A stretch of DNA of 64,000 nt from Pseudo-nitzschia pungens (lineage: Eukaryota; Bacillariophyta; Bacillariophyceae; Bacillariales; Bacillariaceae), in contig CM074766.1 in NCBI GenBank assembly GCA_037355855.1, positions 3,286,001 to 3,350,000 of the forward strand. The letters run 5' to 3'. The stretch's first letter is position 1; each line of letters opens with the position of its first letter. This document shows positions 42,668 to 53,185 of this stretch, one piece after another. The position numbers and the translations under genes are program-made. The notes below the pieces were generated by a model. That model had not been told where the DNA came from and searched no databases. It saw only the letters and a program-made list of their open reading frames with translations.

Positions 42668-45039
42668 ATGGCCGATACCATCCACACGGGACCCCGCATC
42701 ATCAACAGATTTGCGGACGTCTGTGTGGAGGTATTGGACCACAAGGGAAGGGGGAGGATGCTCCGGGGCCTACTAGACTCTGGCTGCTCCAAATCCATCA
42801 TACTAAGGCAATTTGTCGACCGAAGTCAACTAACGAACCGAGACCAAAGATCTGTCACCTACAACACGTACGGAGGCAAGTTCAGAACCAAGTCTGCGGC
42901 TTCAGTGGGACTAAGGCTGATAGAATTTTCAAACTCTAAGACCATCAAATGGACCTTCCAAGTGGATGAGTATCATCACCATGAGGAAGTACCCTATGAC
43001 ATGATTATAGGATCCGATCTAATGGCACAACTGGGACTGGATATAAAATACAGCTCCCGAACAATAGAATGGCAGGGTGACTCTATTCCCATGAAGGGGA
43101 TGGGGGAGCTCTCGAACCCGGACAAATGTGAGGCAGTATTCTTCGCCAACACACAGAGTCCAATCCTCCAACAAGAGGAAGAAAGGCAAGCCAAAATCTT
43201 AGACGCAGACTACTCCAAAGTCGATATAGACGCTATGGTCAACGAACTAGAGATTACTGCGGACTCCAAGGAAGCCTTGAAGAAAACACTGAAGAAATTC
43301 CCGACACTCTTTGGAGGAGGTCTGGGACTACTGAAGAATATAGAACCGGTGTCCATTGAACTCCAACCAGGGGTCAAACCGGTCCGACAGAGGTACTACT
43401 CCGTACCCCATGCCTTCGAACAGGCACTACGAAAGGAGATCACCAGGCTCTGTGACATCGGGGTATTGGAAAAACTCCCCCACGATGACGACTCACCGTG
43501 GGCGTCCCCTACCTTCTGTCAACCCAAAAAGACAGGGGATATTCGGGTCCTTACGGACTTCCGGAAAATGAATGCAGCCATCCAAAGGAAGCCTTTCCCA
43601 CTACCACGAATAGGGGAGACGATCCAAAGGCTCCAGAAGTTCAAGTCAGCTACGGCACTGGACTTGTCCCAAGGATATTATACTATTCCCATCTGCAAGG
43701 AGAGCCAGAAAATCTGCTCAACCATCCTGCCGTGGGGAAAGTATGCCTACAAGCGACTGGCAATGGGAATCGCATGCGCGCCCGATATCTTCCAATCAGT
43801 CATGATGAACCTACTAGGGGACCTGGACTACGTCCTTGTCTATATTGATGATATCCTGATCATTCAACGAGAGGGAGAATCCGAACAGGATCACCTCAAC
43901 AAAATCGACACAGTCCTACAGAGACTGGACGACGCTGGCTTCCGAGCCAACCTCAGAAAATCCTTCTTCATGCAAAAAGAAGTGGAGTATTTGGGTTTTC
44001 TACTAACAACAGAGGGCATTCAACCCCAGCCAAAGAAACTGGAGGCGATGAAGCGCCTGGAGGCCCCCAAGACTACCAAGCAACTCAAGATGTTCCTTGG
44101 AATGGTAAATTTCTACCGGGACATGTGGAAGCGCCGCTCCCACATCCTGGCCCCCCTCAACAAGCTTGCAGGGAAAAAGGGAAAAATGAACTGGTACTGG
44201 GGCCCAGCAGAGCAGAAAGCTTTCATGGAGGCGAAGAGGATGCTCGCAGACGAAGCGAAACTTGCATTCCCAGACTTTACGAAACCATTTCATCTCTACT
44301 CAGACGCCAGCGACAGGCAACTGGGAGCAACTGTATGCCAAGATGGCAAGCCCCTTGGTTTCTACACCCGGAAGCTGAACTCGGCGCAGCTCAACTACAC
44401 GGTTGGAGAAAAAGAACTCCTGGGCATAGTAGAAGGGCTAAAGGCGTTCGAAGGAATCCTACGAGGACAAGAGGTGATTATCCACACAGACCACCTAAAC
44501 CTACTGTATCAGCAGATGCCGACGCAGAGAATGGTCCGGTGGAGACTCCTCATGGAGGAGTTCCACCCGGTAGTCAAGCATGTGGCGGGCAAAGACAACG
44601 ATGCAGCAGATGCACTATCACGACTGGATATTACGGATGACCCAGCGGACACAGTGGAATGGCTACCACCAAACAAGCCCCTCACCTATGCGGATGAGGA
44701 AGAGCACCTCCGGCAACTCCTATTCCCGCTTGGAGAAGCGCCGGAAGAATTCCAGGGCAATAGTGCATTCCCACTTGCTCCGGACATGATTCAGTTCTAC
44801 CAGCAAAAGGACACAGAAATCGTGAGTGCTCTGGAAAAAGACAAACGACTGACCACCAAAATGGTGGAAGGTTACAACCTAATCCATAAAGAAGGAAAGA
44901 TTCTCGTCCCGACCAAACTCAAAGACAGAGTCATGGAATGGTACCACAGCATGCTGGTCCATCCCGGCGAGAAGAGAATGGAACAGAGCATACGCTCAGT
45001 GTTCACCTGGAGAGGCCTGAGGAAGGACGTCCAGGACCT
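42668..45039 (+). pseudogene. Element B Pol, truncated in integrase
   Basis: About 791 codons nearly identical to element A Pol: protease LLDSGCSKS, RT YIDDILI, RNase H HLYSDASD. It ends within the integrase zinc-binding region (HPGEKRMEQ...RGLRKDVQDL). Beyond 45,039 the frame runs into element C in a different phase and is not meaningful. Confidence 0.9.
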
Positions 45040-46860
45040 AACAAGCCCTTTGAACTGTACACTGATGCCTCAGACCTCCAGCTGGGCGCTGCCATACTAC
45101 AGGATGGCAAGCCTATTGCATATTGGTCCAAGAAACTATCTTATGCCCAAAAGAACTATACTACTATGGAGAAAGAACTCCTCGCAATCGTACTCTGCTG
45201 CAAAGAGTACAGAAAAATGCTACTTGGTGGTGTTATCAATGTATACACCGACCATAAGAACCTCACCTTCAGAACCTTATCGGTCCAACGAGTCCTCCGG
45301 TGGAGACTATTCCTCAAAGAATTTGGTGTCAACCTCACCTATGTTGAAGGCAAGAAGAATGTTCTTGCTGATGCCTTCTCCAGACTACCCAGGATGGATC
45401 CACCTACTGAAGGGAAGAAAGCCCTTTCCAAGGGCACCTTAATCGATTTCTTGAAACTTGAAGTCCCCAAACAAGATGAAGAACTGTTTCTAGCAGAGTT
45501 CCCGAACCTCTTCCAGCACTTATGCGATGACGCAGACAGCGAACTACAAGCCTGCTTGCTGAATAATGAGTGTCTAGTTAACCTACCAAATAACCAAGAC
45601 CTGGAATGCCCGGTGAACTATTCCAATATTTATCTTCATCAACAGAAGGATCCTACGATCAAGTTCAATATTCAATCCAAAGCCTTCTTCTACCAAGAAT
45701 TAGAAGGCAATAACATCCTCTGCTATGCCAATCAATCGAACCCAGACAACTGGCGTATATACATACCAAGCTCTCTCTCGAACGATACCATCAAATGGTA
45801 CCATCTCCTGTTGGGTCATTGTGGATCCACCAGGCTATATCAAACTATCTCTTCAAGATTCTACATCGACAATCTATCTAATCTTTGCAAGACTTACATT
45901 TGCCCCGACAGCTGCATTAAATACAAGAACCAGCATTCCAAATATGGGAAGCTACCACCGAAGGAAGCCCCGCTAGCTCCATTCAACGAGATACATGTGG
46001 ACCTCATAGGCCCCTGGAAGATTACAGCCCAAGGCAAGAACTACAACTTCAAGGCCCTAACATGCATCGATCCAGTCACGAACCTCCTGGAAATCATCAG
46101 AATTAGGGACAAGTCCTCACAGCATGTATCAGATCAATTCAAGAACTGTTGGCTCTCAAGGTATCCAAGACCTATCAGATGTGTGCACGACAATGGGGGA
46201 GAATTCCTAGGAGCTGAATTTCAAACTACCCTTAAGCAGTATGGGATTCAGTCCATTCCCACTACAGTGAAGAATCCCCAATCTAATGCCATCTGTGAAA
46301 GAGTCCATTATACAGTTGCTGATATTCTCAGAGTCCTAGTTCATGTAAATCCCCCTCAAGTCAACACCAGAGCCAGTCAGCTCATGGATAATGCCCTGGC
46401 AACTTGCATGCATGCCTCTCGATGTGCTGTCAACGCTGCCTTACAGGCATCCCCAGGGTCCCTAGTATTCAATCGGGACATGCTGATTGATCTGCCACTA
46501 ACATCCAATCTGTTAGCTCTACAACAGCTCCGGCAACAAGGGATTAACAAGAATCTACTCAGAGATAATGCCAAGCGTATCAACCATACCTTCCAAGTCA
46601 ATGACAAGGTATGGATCCAAGAACCAGATCCGGACAAGCTACAACCCAGGAAGCTTGGTCCTTTTCCAATCACGCAAGTCAATACGAACGGAACTGTAAA
46701 GTTGCAACGGACTCCCTCAGTAGTGGAAACAGTGAACATTCGGAAGCTAACTCCATATCGGGAACCGAATCAGTCGGAGTCTACGTCAGCTGAATCCGCA
46801 GATATCGAATTGAGCCAATCAAATGACTCAGATTGTTCCATGAGTCACTGGTCGGCTTAA
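45040..46860 (+). pseudogene. Element C Pol, second part (RNase H, integrase)
   Basis: Begins in the correct frame with NKPFELYTDASDLQLGAAIL (RNase H), then VYTDHKNLTF. Integrase zinc-binding HCGSTRLYQ...CPDSCIKYKN, core motifs DLIGPW, HDNGGEF and NAICERVH, and GPFPITQVNTNG (GPY/F module). It ends at TAA 46,858-46,860, 30 bp before the 3' LTR. Uninterrupted over 606 codons. Confidence 0.9.
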
Positions 46861-46890
46861 CTGTGGGATTCGTTCAATCATGAGGCACTT

Positions 46891-47200
46891 TGTAACATGC
46901 TAGCGTAGGCTAGTAGTGTTACGAATTAATAATTAACCGAATCCCACATGGGATTCAAAAATATATAAGGTATCCATGTACGGATATCTGGTATGTGTAA
47001 ACAGGCATGCAGAAGAGAGCGATTATACGATTAAGGTTACATACGGAATATATGTTATATACAGGGATGGTTATTATATGAGAAGGTCGCGATGACCTCA
47101 TCGCTCATTATTTCCTCTCTCTAATTTCAATCCCATCTCGTAAAGTGAAATAACACACAATTATTCATACTACTCCAATTTTCTACTTTAGAGTGTTACA
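46891..47200 (+). repeat. Element C 3' LTR
   Basis: 310 bp, no difference from the 5' LTR noticed by eye. Confidence 0.95.
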
Positions 47201-47205
47201 ATGTA

Positions 47206-47481
47206 TTCTATGGTCCTTCCCTCTATCAAGGCTTTGGTTTCATCCATCCATACCTCCTCCAAGAGTTTAGCCATATTGCCACTCTCTTTCAGGAATCTGT
47301 CAGGTCCTCGCAAACTGGTAGGATTCTCAGGCTAACTGCTGAGTCTCTCCGGCTTGAACTTGGATTTCCTCTTCATCTTGGTGTCACACCCTATCATCCT
47401 TTTGCTTCATACGTCACTCCTTGCTGGTACAAACATGTGTGGAAGTTTTTCTCTGTTCACCCTGTGAGCTTGGTTGAAGAC
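47206..47481 (+). pseudogene. LINE copy 1 ORF2, segment between elements C and D
   Basis: About 92 codons (FYGPSLYQGFGFIHPYLLQE ...) that match copy 2 directly after PRHV. It begins after the ATGTA duplication of element C and ends with the AAGAC duplication of element D. Part of the region between reverse transcriptase and RNase H. Confidence 0.85.
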
Positions 47482-47820
47482 TGTGACGGGCTGGTGTAGG
47501 CATCCCTACGAGAGGCTCTAAATGATTATTGAATCCCGCATATACTCCAATATGTAGGATATTCATGTACATATACTGAATATCCAACGTACAAGAATAC
47601 ACATACAATTCAAACAAAGATTCCCATGACTCACCAATTATTGATATTATGCCCGACGAACAATTATATCATTGTTCGATCGTTCATCCATACTCAAGAG
47701 ATCATTCCCATCTCGTAAAGTATTCAACCATTCTCTTTTATAACACAATTTATTAACCTTTCATCTTTAAAATACCTCTATCCCGTATTACTCAGTCTAA
47801 TTCTACTCTAGACCGTAACA
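47482..47820 (+). repeat. Element D 5' LTR
   Basis: TGTGACGGGCTGG...CTAGACCGTAACA. The palindrome ACAGTAATTACTGT begins at its last base (47,820-47,833). Confidence 0.95.
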
Positions 47821-47833
47821 CAGTAATTACTGT

Positions 47834-48135
47834 TTGTGCTTTAAAGTAGAAACAGAACCAAATCAGTACTGAATCCAAAACAACCTTTATCCTAAACAAC
47901 AGGGATACATCGATACCCTGACAAGCAAATCCTACAATCGGAACCTCCGAAAGAAAGAACCGATCAAACGAAATCTACGACGATCGAATCAAGAGCCACA
48001 GAATACATCTACAAATCCATCGAACGCTCTACAAGCAATTCGAATCTCCGATCGATCGCAATCTCCAACCGAATCGATCGAACACCGAATCAATCGAACG
48101 CCAAATCGATCGAACTATACAAATCAAAAACAACC
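47834..48135 (+). other. Element D leader with CGATCGAA repeats
   Basis: The second half of the gag leader (about 47,955-48,115) is built from repeated ATCGATCGAAC/AATCGATCG words, giving many CGATCG palindromes. The leader of element E has the same feature. Possibly an RNA packaging or dimerisation region; inference only. Confidence 0.5.
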
Positions 48136-49209
48136 ATGGCAGGACTATACAGAGATCCTCCAATCCCTTACAAGAGAGCCTTTGACAGCTCCAATCCCAA
48201 ACTTGTTACACTAACAGTTTACAACGCTGAAGACCAAGAAGACAGCGTCAAAGTCCCTCTATTCACCGACACAGGAGGACTAGAAGAACTCCTACACACA
48301 GAAGAAGCCTTCCAAAATGCAGCAGAAGACCTTGATATATCAGCAACTAAATACATCAAATACTTTGGCCGATGTCTATCTGTTAACGCCCAAACCAAGT
48401 GGAGGTCCTTAACGAGACAAGGATATCCACAAACACTAAATGGATACAAGCGAGCAATTTCAGCCTTTATCAAGCAAGAACATTGCAGCGCCGAAGATGC
48501 AAAAGACATCATGCACGCTTACCTCCAAAGCTCCGGATCATGCAAGAAGCCAAGCAACGTATCATGCAAAGACCATGCAGACCGAATGAAACAGCTCTTC
48601 AAATACACTGCAAAACTACAAGGCTTTGCAGCTGATCTAAACCACTTACAACAGATGACAATCTTGCTCCACAGCTTCCCAAATGAATGGATTGAAGACT
48701 ACTGCAGAATCCATAGTGGAATCAGACAGCACACCACTGTCCAATTTATAGTGGACCATATGAGCTCCCTCGATCGATCAAGCAAGAAACGCAACTCCAT
48801 CGACAATCCATACGATTCTGATATCAACAGCAATACAGGCGCCGAAAGCAACAACTCTAATTCGGACACTGAAAACAACAGCTCTAATTCGGACAGTAAC
48901 GACGATGCTGAATCCGAAAAAGAAGACAACAGCAATAATACCAGCAAGCGCAAGTACAACAACCCTTGCAGAATTGCAGGACACGACCATGATTGGTCTG
49001 AATGTCCAAGAAATAAATATTCCAAAAGAAATAAGAGCAATAGCAGCAACAACAGCACTGCTTCGGCTCCTAGCAATGAAAATGGCAGCACTGCTGCTTC
49101 CAATGAAGCCTTCCAAGCTTACATCAAGCAAGCAATGGATTCCTATTGCATGGAACATGGCGGACGTGTCGAAAGAAACTTCGATGGCAGTCCTACTTGG
49201 CAACCATAG
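48136..49209 (+). CDS. Element D Gag
   Basis: 357 aa, starts MAGLYRDPPIPYKRAFDSSN and is colinear with element C Gag (GGLEELLHTEEAF, YFGRCLSVNAQT, CKDHADRMKQLFKYT). It has an Asn/Ser/Asp/Glu-rich stretch near 225-275 absent from C. The Cys/His motif NPCRIAGHDHDWSECPRN follows at ~280-297. It ends at TAG, unlike the UGA used by the other elements. Open frame with no damage seen. Confidence 0.88.
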   Translation: MAGLYRDPPIPYKRAFDSSNPKLVTLTVYNAEDQEDSVKVPLFTDTGGLEELLHTEEAFQNAAEDLDISATKYIKYFGRCLSVNAQTKWRSLTRQGYPQTLNGYKRAISAFIKQEHCSAEDAKDIMHAYLQSSGSCKKPSNVSCKDHADRMKQLFKYTAKLQGFAADLNHLQQMTILLHSFPNEWIEDYCRIHSGIRQHTTVQFIVDHMSSLDRSSKKRNSIDNPYDSDINSNTGAESNNSNSDTENNSSNSDSNDDAESEKEDNSNNTSKRKYNNPCRIAGHDHDWSECPRNKYSKRNKSNSSNNSTASAPSNENGSTAASNEAFQAYIKQAMDSYCMEHGGRVERNFDGSPTWQP

Positions 49210-50303
49210 CCAAACCGAACAACAAACAAAGGATCACGAATCCAGCACCGTGCCTTCGGCTCCACTGGACCCGAATGCCAGTACAGCACTGCTGTCTGGG
49301 ATGACGCATGGAGGAGAACTCCCAGAAGGGGAAGGAACCTACAGAGATGAGCCCTGTTGCAAACAAAATGTTCGAACTAAATCAATGCGCTCAAGACCGA
49401 TCCAAAGTGACGGCAACAACAATCAACCAAATACAATAACAGATTCAAATGGCAGATAAATAAAGCAATAAAGATCTGGACGCAGATCGGTTCGGACGCG
49501 AACCAATTGCAAGGGTACAGACGCTAACGCCACAAATCATGAATCAATCAATCAAATCGAATCGAATCGACAATATCGATATCGATAAGGGTACAGACGC
49601 AAACAAAATAAAGGGTAAAGCAATAACAAGGCCAACCTTGTTCCGGACAAACAAATAGTCCACAGGGAGCTCCAAACATAATGGAGCAATCCCCCGGAAT
49701 CCATATTCAAAACCCACAGAGGTGCTCTGGAGTTACAAAATTCTAAACTCCAGAAGACTGCTGACAATAACACCCAAAATAAAAGACCGGCAAAGTATAC
49801 GGCAAATCCATGTGAATTCGAACAATTCAACAACACTAACATTGCGTCCCCTCTCTGCTTTCACACATACAATCGCAGAGACGGCAAGCAACACACCCAA
49901 CGCAGCCCGGCTTTTCACCTACCTAACTCCTATTACAGGAGGTGTTTTTATGCCTAAAGAGCAATCGTTCTCAATCATTCGAACTCAGCTCCACTACCTA
50001 ACGGAGGCGAATCACAGTTGGGGGAGGAAAAGAATTTTCTTCGACTCTTTTTCTATTTTTACCATGTCTTTACGAACCTCCTCAAAAACAAGAAACAAAT
50101 CTTCGATCTTTTGAGTATCACAAAGAACCTTCTTCAATCCCACTTCGATCTACATTACCATATATCTTCGAAATATTTCAAATGGCATATATCATCTTCA
50201 ACCGGTTCTCCGAACAAGCATATCTCTTTCCATCGATACTACTCAACTCCGAACCTTATTGTATTGAACCACATGCAAAATTCACCTAATCATTGGGGAA
50301 CTA
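49210..50303 (+). other. Element D post-gag region
   Basis: A remnant of the pol N-terminus (to ~49,360) is followed by ~0.9 kb of AT-rich sequence lacking pol motifs. Short GAATCGA/ATCGATA repeats occur near 49,550-49,590. The replacement sequence does not match other parts of the window by eye. Confidence 0.6.
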
Positions 50304-50642
50304 TGTGACGGGCTGGTGTAGGCATCCCTACGAGAGGCTCTAAATGATTATTGAATCCCGCATATACTCCAATATGTAGGATATTCATGTACATATACTG
50401 AATATCCAACGTACAAGAATACACATACAATTCAAACAAAGATTCCCATGACTCACCAATTATTGATATTATGCCCGACGAACAATTATATCATTGTTCG
50501 ATCGTTCATCCATACTCAAGAGATCATTCCCATCTCGTAAAGTATTCAACCATTCTCTTTTATAACACAATTTATTAACCTTTCATCTTTAAAATACCTC
50601 TATCCCGTATTACTCAGTCTAATTCTACTCTAGACCGTAACA
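50304..50642 (+). repeat. Element D 3' LTR
   Basis: 339 bp, identical by eye to the 5' LTR. It is preceded by the short purine tract TTGGGGAA. Confidence 0.95.
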
Positions 50643-50647
50643 AAGAC

Positions 50648-51774
50648 TTCCCAGATCTTCCTCTGCTACGTTCCAATGACTGTTATCTCATGCAAGCCTT
50701 TGTCAATGCTGGCTTCAGAGGTGCTGACTTGTCCCTCTTGAATCACATTCAAATGTCCCTCAAGGCTGTGTCCCTTTCTGATATTTGTACTCCAGATGGG
50801 ACAAGGCTTACCCCCATGGCTTTCCAGCTGACATCCTCCAATCACTTGAGGGATCATCTTGACTGGCCCAGATGTCCTCCATCTTGGCCTCCAGTAGCTC
50901 AGCGCTTATGGGTCAAGGCTCTTCAGACCTGTTTTCTTCCTCCTTGTCCACCCCCTGCAGCCAGGGCATTAGCTCCTTCTTTTCACCTTGGGCATTGGCT
51001 CTCTCCCCAGACAGCTTCTCTTTGGCCTTGGTTTTTGTCTTTATCTACCAACAGAATATTCTCCGAAACTTCTACTGGCTGGATTGTGAGCACCTCCCAG
51101 GGCAGGGGCAGATACAGGGTCACTTCTGAAACCATTTCTGACAAACCAGCATGTGCTGTTGTGCTTGTCTGCCCTGTTCTTTGCGGCCAAGTTGTACGCG
51201 TGGTTGGGTCCTCAGCCTTTGTTTCTGAACCTCCTGACATGGATCCTCTGGAGTACAATCCATTTGATTCTCTTCCAGACTCCCCCTGCAGATGCCTTTG
51301 ATGCACTCTGTGCGTCTCCAAGGGTACTTCTCCACAAATATTCCCTACCACAGGCTGACTGTCAGACCCTTGTTGATGCTATTCAGAATGGTACTGCCAG
51401 TGCTGTATGTGATGGTTCATTTGATCCGGACCTTCTCAGAGGCACTTCTGCTTTCATTCTATCACCCAATACCTCCACCAAGACTGCTTCATTGTTCCTC
51501 ACTGGCTGTAATTTTGTCAGTGGGTCCCCTGAGGATCAATCATCCTATAGGAGTGAACTGGCAGGTATCATTGGAGTTCTCACCTGTTGCACTGCTCTGG
51601 TGAGTATCTTTGATATTGCTTCTGGCTCTATCACCATTGCTCTGGATGGTGACACAGCTCTCAAACAGGCTCAAGGATCTTGGCCTTTGGTTATTTCCCA
51701 GAAGTCTTTTGATTATGTTTATGTCATCAGAAACATGATTTCTGCCCTGCCAATCTCTGTGCACTTTCAGTGGG
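50648..51774 (+). pseudogene. LINE copy 1 ORF2, RNase H region, ending at element E
   Basis: Resumes in frame (FPDLPLLRSNDCYLMQAF) after the second AAGAC. An extra C in the run 51,282-51,286 shifts the frame relative to copy 2. The shifted frame then encodes RNase H motifs: AVCDGSFDPDL (Asp), SYRSELAGIIGVL (Glu) and IALDGDTALKQA (Asp). It stops at HFQWV, where element E begins. The C-terminal zinc-finger part is missing from this copy within the window. Confidence 0.85.
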
Positions 51775-52123
51775 TGTAACATGCTACCGTATGTTACTCT
51801 ACGAGGGCTCTAAATGATTATTGAATCCCGCATGTACTCCAATATATATGGTATACATGTATGTATATTCGGTATGTATACACATACAACGGACATTGTC
51901 AAATATCAAGATAAACAAAGATTCTCGTGACTCGCTGATTATTGATATTATGCCCGACAAACATTATTATTGTTCGATCGCTCATTCATCCCATACTCAA
52001 GAAATCATTCCCATCTCGTAAAGTATTCAACCATTCTCTTTCGTAACACAATTTATTAACCTTACATCATTAAATTACCTCTATCGCGTACCACTCCATC
52101 TAATTCTACCCTAGAGTGTTACA
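51775..52123 (+). repeat. Element E 5' LTR
   Basis: TGTAACATGCTACCG...GAGTGTTACA. The ends are close to element C; the body (CTCTAAATGATTATTGAATC) is close to element D, so E is intermediate between the two LTR families. Palindrome ACAGTAATTACTGT at 52,123-52,136. Confidence 0.92.
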
Positions 52124-52335
52124 CAGTAATTACTGTCCGCTTGAAAGTAGAAGACAAAGACAAGAACTCAGTACTGAATTCAAAACATCCTTTATCCTAA
52201 ACAACAGGGATACATCGATACCCTGACAAGCAGAATCCTACAATCAAAACAAGAATCGATCGAACGAAACGATCGAAATCTACGAATCGATCGAACGAAA
52301 CGCCGATACGAATCGATTGAACGCGACGAATCAAT

Positions 52336-52880
52336 ATGGCAGGCCTCTACAGAGATCCTCCAATCAATTACATCCCTTCCTTCAAGAGGAACAAACCAAA
52401 ACTCACCAAGCTCTCGATTACACATCCCAATGGGAAACAAGACAGCATGAAGATCCCTCTATTCACCAACAGAGGAGGATTAGAGGAATTTCTATTTGTT
52501 GAAGAAGCCTTCAGGAACGCCGCAAAGCTCCTAGGATTACCAACCACCGACTACATTACTTACTTCAGCAGATGTCTAAATACAGACACTCAATCCAGGT
52601 GGAATGAAATGCTACAGGATCCCCTGGATCCAAATGAATTCCAATATGAAGAAAGCGCCGAAGGATATGAAGCAGCAATCATTGACTTCATCAAGGACTA
52701 TTGCAATGCAAAAGACGCCAAGGATATCATGCATACATACCTTCGAACGCTGAAGAAACCAAGCACTGTTTCATGCAAAGACCATGCAGACCGAATGCTA
52801 ATTCTCTTCAAATATACCAAAAGACTCCAAGGACATGGAACTGACCTATCACCAAAAGAAGCCAAGACCATTCTGCTGCA
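52336..52880 (+). pseudogene. Element E Gag, truncated
   Basis: About 181 codons starting MAGLYRDPPINYIPSFKRNK, colinear with Gags C and D (GGLEEFLFVEEAF, YFSRCLNTDTQS, CKDHADRMLILFKYT). It ends at KTILLH; the terminal Asn run encoded downstream comes from the LINE tail, not Gag. Confidence 0.85.
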
Positions 52881-52881
52881 C

Positions 52882-52896
52882 AATAATAATAATAAT
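52882..52896 (-). repeat. ATT-repeat 3' tail of LINE copy 2
   Basis: Five ATT units on the minus strand at the very 3' end, in place of a poly(A) tail. I-group LINEs also end in short 3-bp repeats. Confidence 0.75.
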
Positions 52897-53185
52897 ATAC
52901 GTATTTAAATAACTTTAATCACCAAAGGTGAACTAAATTACTCAGTCTGTAACCAGACTTTAACGTCGCCTCCATCAAAGAGTCAGGACCCCAAGTGGTA
53001 GAACGACAAATTTGTCAAACAAACCTTGAAGATCAAGCAGGGAAAAAGACAAACAAGTCCCACAAAATAAGGACTTGAGAGAAAGTGAGATGGGAAGGGA
53101 GATAGTGGGATAAGAACCAGTATCAAAAGGGATGGGACAGGATAAGAAGCAGGAACATAAGACAAAACCAAGGTAAAAAGTGGAA
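52897..53185 (-). other. LINE copy 2 3' UTR
   Basis: About 290 bp between the ORF2 stop and the tail. CT-rich on the minus strand (CTTATCCCACTATCTCCC-like runs). No structure recognised by eye. Confidence 0.65.

Larger units (their letters stand above)
40321..45039 (+). mobile_element. Ty3/Gypsy element B (A family), 3'-deleted, inside element C
   Basis: Only the 5' LTR (40,321-40,505, 185 bp) is present, followed by leader, gag and pol up to the integrase zinc-binding region. The right junction joins B pol (GTCCAGGACCT) to element C (AACAAGCCC). The target in C reads CCAGACCTTAAC, so the deletion ends share the microhomology GACCT. The integrase core, C-terminus and 3' LTR are gone. Gag and most of Pol are highly similar to element A. 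Confidence 0.92.
36682..47200 (+). mobile_element. Ty3/Gypsy retrotransposon C, interrupted by element B
   Basis: 310-bp LTRs (36,682-36,991 and 46,891-47,200) that read as identical, flanked by ATGTA (36,677-36,681; 47,201-47,205). Without the 4.72-kb element B insertion it is ~5.8 kb. It encodes gag and pol separated by one in-frame UGA. Identical LTRs imply a very recent insertion into LINE copy 1, yet element B has since entered it and been partly deleted. Confidence 0.95.
47482..50642 (+). mobile_element. Pol-less LTR retrotransposon D
   Basis: 3.16 kb with two 339-bp LTRs (47,482-47,820; 50,304-50,642) that read as identical and the duplication AAGAC (47,477-47,481; 50,643-50,647). It encodes only Gag. 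About 120 bp after gag resembles the start of element C pol (e.g. SGMTHGGELPEGEGTY), after which no protease, RT or integrase is found. Structure and intact duplication show it moved as a deleted element, presumably using enzymes from a relative. Confidence 0.93.
26019..51774 (+). mobile_element. LINE copy 1, 5'-truncated and split by four LTR elements
   Basis: Homology to LINE copy 2 begins abruptly at ~26,019 (TGTTGCTCAGCTCTGG), inside ORF1, as expected for 5' truncation during target-primed reverse transcription. The LINE sequence occupies 26,019-26,062, 31,899-36,681, 47,206-47,481 and 50,648-51,774. The gaps are elements A, C (containing B) and D; element E truncates it at 51,774. Each junction restores the LINE reading frame once the 5-bp target duplication is removed. 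The 3' end lies outside the window. One-base indels relative to copy 2 at about 33,431 and 51,282-51,286 show it is no longer intact. Confidence 0.92.
51775..52881 (+). mobile_element. LTR retrotransposon E, 5' part, interrupted by LINE copy 2
   Basis: 5' LTR of 349 bp (51,775-52,123), leader, and gag up to about 52,880, where the tail of LINE copy 2 begins. The rest of the element must lie beyond the right edge. It sits in LINE copy 1 after HFQWV. Confidence 0.88.

Noticed and set aside
44938..45039. Start of the frame that continues into element C Pol
   Set aside because: These codons are an out-of-frame reading of element B; true element C coding begins at 45,040.
45040..45442. End of the element B Pol frame
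   Set aside because: Out-of-frame reading of element C RNase H after the deletion junction.
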